A DNA stretch of 64,000 nt from the NCBI GenBank assembly GCA_020636045.1, contig JACJYP010000016.1, positions 1-64,000 on the forward strand, in the 5' to 3' direction. Under the pieces are notes generated by a model that was not told the origin of the DNA, did not search any database, and saw only the letters and a program-made list of their open reading frames with translations. Position 1 is the first letter of the stretch. Every line of letters begins with the position of its first letter. The translations under genes were made by a program, and so were the position numbers. This document shows, piece after piece, positions 62,101 to 64,000 of the stretch. The stretch is from Lewinellaceae bacterium (GTDB taxonomy: Bacteria; Bacteroidota; Bacteroidia; Chitinophagales; Saprospiraceae).

Positions 62101-62742
62101 CTGGCCTATACGCTTCAGTTTGCCGACGGCACTGGCTCGAACGCGACATCGCAGCGCGGCCTGACGTCCCGCGGCAATATCCGCGCGTTGTTCCCGCTCG
62201 ATTTCGACGAGCGCCACAACCTGAACGCGATCATAGACTACCGCTTTGATGAAGGCAAGCGTTACAACGGCCCGCGTGTCGGAGGCAAAGACATCCTTTC
62301 CAACTTCGGCGTAAACGTTCAGACCTATGCCGTTTCCGGCCGTCCTTACACAGCCAAGTTGCGCCCTGTGCGTTTTGGCGGCGAAGGTACCCTGGGTGCG
62401 ATCAACGGAAACCGCCTCCCCTGGCGTTTCAACATCGATGTACGCGTCGACAAGTCGTTCAATCTGGCGCCGGCTGGCAAAAACCCGCTGATCATGAACG
62501 TCTATTTCCGCGTATCCAACCTGCTCGACCGCAAAAACGTGATCGGTGTGTATTCGGCTACCGGTTCTCCCACCGACGACGGCTACCTGGCTACGGCGGA
62601 AGGGCAAACCATCGTGGACGGTATTGCTGAAACGGGACGCAATGTTGACGCTTACCTGGCTTCCTATTCCTGGGTAGTGCGCAATCCGAACAATTATACC
62701 CTGCCTCGTCGCATGTACGTAGGCGCTGTGTTCAGCTTCTGA
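59107..62742 (+). CDS. TonB-dependent outer membrane receptor
   Basis: A 1,211-residue receptor: signal peptide (MVRSLLLTFVLLLSAGAALAQ), an N-terminal carboxypeptidase-like regulatory domain (residues 22-110; LQGKVSDDQGETLIGATVKV and FDGNYRVAPLDPGTYDVEFSYTGY), a plug domain (about 125-215; VNIKGSRSNATNYYIDGIRV, then LGAEYGDVTGGVISL) and a 22-strand barrel ending in an aromatic residue (RRMYVGAVFSF). It imports a ligand with TonB energy. It has no adjacent SusD gene; a large secreted protein follows 97 bp later. The ATG at 59107 was chosen over GTG 59044 because it begins the signal peptide. Confidence 0.9.
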   Translation: MVRSLLLTFVLLLSAGAALAQTVLQGKVSDDQGETLIGATVKVMKGADFVRGTITDFDGNYRVAPLDPGTYDVEFSYTGYAVQRITGVKILNNQITFLDATMSSNAVITGVEVTAFKVPLIEQDKTSGGQTLTSDQIKNLPTRSVNAIVATTAGTTSIDGGAVNIKGSRSNATNYYIDGIRVTGSLPPVQDIEQLQVITGGLGAEYGDVTGGVISLITKGPASEYHGGIEVENSHGLDPYGWLIATGNVSGPILKKRFEDGSTRTVIGFRLSGQYWTQKDDDPPALPIYQAKASVLENLAAHPLRMSGGNVVSSAESLTQDSVNILDSRPDENRRDIDITGKLDFRLTDNLDFSVTGTFKDQEDMFTPGGWRLLNTANNPTNYARRYRGIARLRHRLGSADGGSSSTSKVSISNANYQLQFGFERGTGETSDPRHSDDLFSYGYIGRFNYDLIPVPGIRDDGTPAHVGNQERFAGFEAGYINNQGQFVMPNAELNAYNEFALQDLSSPGAAFNSYLARNGVFSNVYNNIWSGMHSNIGLVYNSSARSESDIMTITATAGFDLKLGRSGTHNIQFGLLNEQRTDRSYAVAPFGLWTLANQSINEHFNGLDTNKVIGKIWHPLIQDSVDQYAYAVLPADRLGDDKFYRKVRESLNLPLETWINSDALTPEQLTLGMFSARELNDQGYVGYYGYTYTGEKLKDNVSFNDFFTSVDADGIRDFPVAPLRPVYQAAFIKDKFTFNKMIFSLGLRVERFDLNTKVMRDPYSLYKVTTANEYYQSNSAPPRPEGIGDDFKVYIESESIPTPKAFRDGDTWYYADGRQANDGNLIFGGGVVTPLLSDTTSGDDIFDPRFDPETAFEDYTPQVNWLPRLAFSFPISEDANFFAHYDILVQRPPSNWQITPLNYLYFYVPGRTPGNNANLRPERVVDYEVGFQQRLNQNSALKFSAYYREMRDMIQSRTILYVPTISQYETYGNIDYGTVKGFTVQYDLRRIQNAELRLAYTLQFADGTGSNATSQRGLTSRGNIRALFPLDFDERHNLNAIIDYRFDEGKRYNGPRVGGKDILSNFGVNVQTYAVSGRPYTAKLRPVRFGGEGTLGAINGNRLPWRFNIDVRVDKSFNLAPAGKNPLIMNVYFRVSNLLDRKNVIGVYSATGSPTDDGYLATAEGQTIVDGIAETGRNVDAYLASYSWVVRNPNNYTLPRRMYVGAVFSF

Positions 62743-62839
62743 TGAACCTGCCGGGCCCGCCCGGTAGGGATAGTTTTCAAAGAACCGGATGCAATTGATC
62801 CGGCCTTTGTCTAAAAATTAAAAATAAAAACTAAATACC

Positions 62840-64000
62840 ATGCGTACTTACAGACTTTGGATAGCGGCCTTGCTGGCTTGCATCACCTGGAGCGGGGCGT
62901 TCGCCCACGTTCCGGATGGGATGCGCCGGGCAAACAGGCCCAATAAAGTGAAATATCGCGATGTGTGCGCCAATTCGGAATCGCAGATCGACCAGCAGAT
63001 CAACAACGTACGCGCCCGTTTGCTGGGTGGCGGCGACTGCTGGTGGGATTTCAACGATGGTCGTTACATCGTACCTAAAGTTGATCCGGCTTCCGGTCAG
63101 CGCGAAGTGTCTTCCATTTTCGCCGGTTCTGTCTGGCTCGGTGGCATCGACCCCGCAGGCAACCTGAAACTGGCCTGCCAGGACTACCGTCCCGGTGGTG
63201 ACAACGATTTCTGGCCCGGTCCGCTTGATACGCTCGGTACTACTGAGCGCGGTCGCTGTGACCAGTGGGACCGCCACTTCCGCGTGACAGGCAACGAAAT
63301 ACGGCAGCACCTCGCCAACCTCGCCGAAGGTCGTCTTTCTCCTGACGATATTCCGGTGGGCGTGAAAGGCTGGCCGGCGCGCGGCAACCCCTATTTCGCC
63401 GATGTTTGGCAGTTTGACCTGCCCTTCACCGATCAGGGTTTGGCCGGCTTCTTCGATGCCGAGCCTCAAAACGGTACCTACGATCCGCTGGAAGGCGACT
63501 ATCCCTCCATCGAGATCCGCGGTTGCGCCCTCGATCGCTATCCCGACGAGATGATCTTCTGGATATACAACGACCAGGGGGGTGGCGCCGAGCACGCACG
63601 CACGATGGGCGATCCGATCCAGATGGAAGTACAGGTGCAGTCGTTCGGCTACGTCACCACTGACGAACTGAACGACATGACTTTCCAGCGCTACAAACTG
63701 ATCAACCGCGCTACTGACCGCATCGACTCCACATTTTTTGCGATGTGGGTAGACCCGGACCTCGGTTGCTACACAGATGACTACATTGGTTGCGATACTG
63801 CCAAGAACTTGATGTACGTGTACAATCAGGATGCTACCGACGGTCAGCCGGGCTGTAACTGCGACCAGGGCGTGGCGACTTACTGCGATGAAATTCCGAT
63901 CCTGGGTGTCGACTATTTCCGCGGACCGCTGGATACCGCCGGTATAGAGATCGGTATGTCTTCCTTTACTTATTACAACAACGGCTCGGTCGGCAACCCG
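62840..64000 (+). CDS. Large secreted protein, partial at the right edge
   Basis: The frame opens with ATG at 62840 and stays open for 387 codons to the end of the window, so the C-terminus is missing. It has a signal peptide (MRTYRLWIAALLACITWSGA, cleaved near FAHVP), then a beta-rich region with SSIFAGSVWLGGIDPAGNLKLA and aromatic/Asp-rich strands. Such proteins following a TonB receptor in Bacteroidota commonly end in a T9SS sorting domain; that is expected but not visible here. Cys and Trp spacing suggests disulfides. Function unknown; likely surface-exposed and co-expressed with the receptor. Confidence 0.8.
   Translation, partial: MRTYRLWIAALLACITWSGAFAHVPDGMRRANRPNKVKYRDVCANSESQIDQQINNVRARLLGGGDCWWDFNDGRYIVPKVDPASGQREVSSIFAGSVWLGGIDPAGNLKLACQDYRPGGDNDFWPGPLDTLGTTERGRCDQWDRHFRVTGNEIRQHLANLAEGRLSPDDIPVGVKGWPARGNPYFADVWQFDLPFTDQGLAGFFDAEPQNGTYDPLEGDYPSIEIRGCALDRYPDEMIFWIYNDQGGGAEHARTMGDPIQMEVQVQSFGYVTTDELNDMTFQRYKLINRATDRIDSTFFAMWVDPDLGCYTDDYIGCDTAKNLMYVYNQDATDGQPGCNCDQGVATYCDEIPILGVDYFRGPLDTAGIEIGMSSFTYYNNGSVGNP

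Noticed and set aside
1..64000. tRNA, rRNA or other standard RNA genes
   Set aside because: None was recognised on either strand by reading; small tRNAs could still be missed without a covariance search.

Overview
The window reads as a chromosomal segment of a GC-rich, non-oral/non-gut member of the Bacteroidota, most like the Saprospiraceae and relatives. The evidence is several secreted proteins ending in type IX secretion (T9SS) C-terminal sorting domains, a TonB-dependent receptor with an N-terminal carboxypeptidase-like regulatory domain, many small SPII lipoproteins, -7 elements of the TAnnTTTG type, and an ECF sigma factor paired with a membrane/beta-barrel protein. No rRNA or tRNA gene and no phage or IS transposase was seen. 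Species is not determinable from the sequence alone.

Layout. 1-1.1 kb: a CRISPR array of nine 37-bp repeats with an AT-rich leader, no cas genes, and 7-bp tandem repeats on both sides. 1.1-7.4 kb: a secreted S41 peptidase, an aldehyde dehydrogenase and an ABC-2 exporter pair. 7.5-17.7 kb (mostly minus strand): SLC13 permease, matrixin-like secreted protease, small lipoproteins, an ECF sigma operon split by a small inverted-repeat element, an M14 carboxypeptidase, a DUF2064 glycosyltransferase and a ferritin/VIT1 fusion. 17.8-26.4 kb (plus strand): dnaX, a Crp/Fnr regulator with a methyltransferase, an AlkC-like DNA repair protein, pyrD followed by an orphan T9SS domain, and a GH3 lipoprotein. 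26.4-30.6 kb (minus): DEAD-box helicase, ABA4-like membrane protein, nadC, peroxiredoxin-like protein and M15 peptidase. 30.9-40.9 kb: aspS, a Uma2 nuclease-fold protein, an RND pump, an unrecognised three-gene cassette with two paralogous members, a LON-domain protein and a TolC-type outer membrane protein. 41-48.5 kb: two tandem paralogous ~1,215-residue secreted metalloproteases, one of which has lost a zinc histidine. 48.7-64 kb: LysE exporter, lipoproteins, a second DEAD-box helicase, a TMTC-like membrane protein, trhO, a TlpA-type thioredoxin, a 2-hydroxyacid dehydrogenase, and a TonB receptor followed by a large secreted protein that runs off the window.

Most genes are housekeeping or envelope functions; secretion and extracellular proteolysis (S41, matrixin-like, two reprolysin-like proteases, M14, M15) are the main theme. 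The most unusual content lies between genes: at least seven families of nested inverted repeats or structured dispersed repeats, including one element whose in silico removal restores a tight sigma-factor operon, and a two-copy repeat showing a compensatory base-pair change. The best candidate for an undescribed system is the three-gene cassette at 36.8-38.8 kb.
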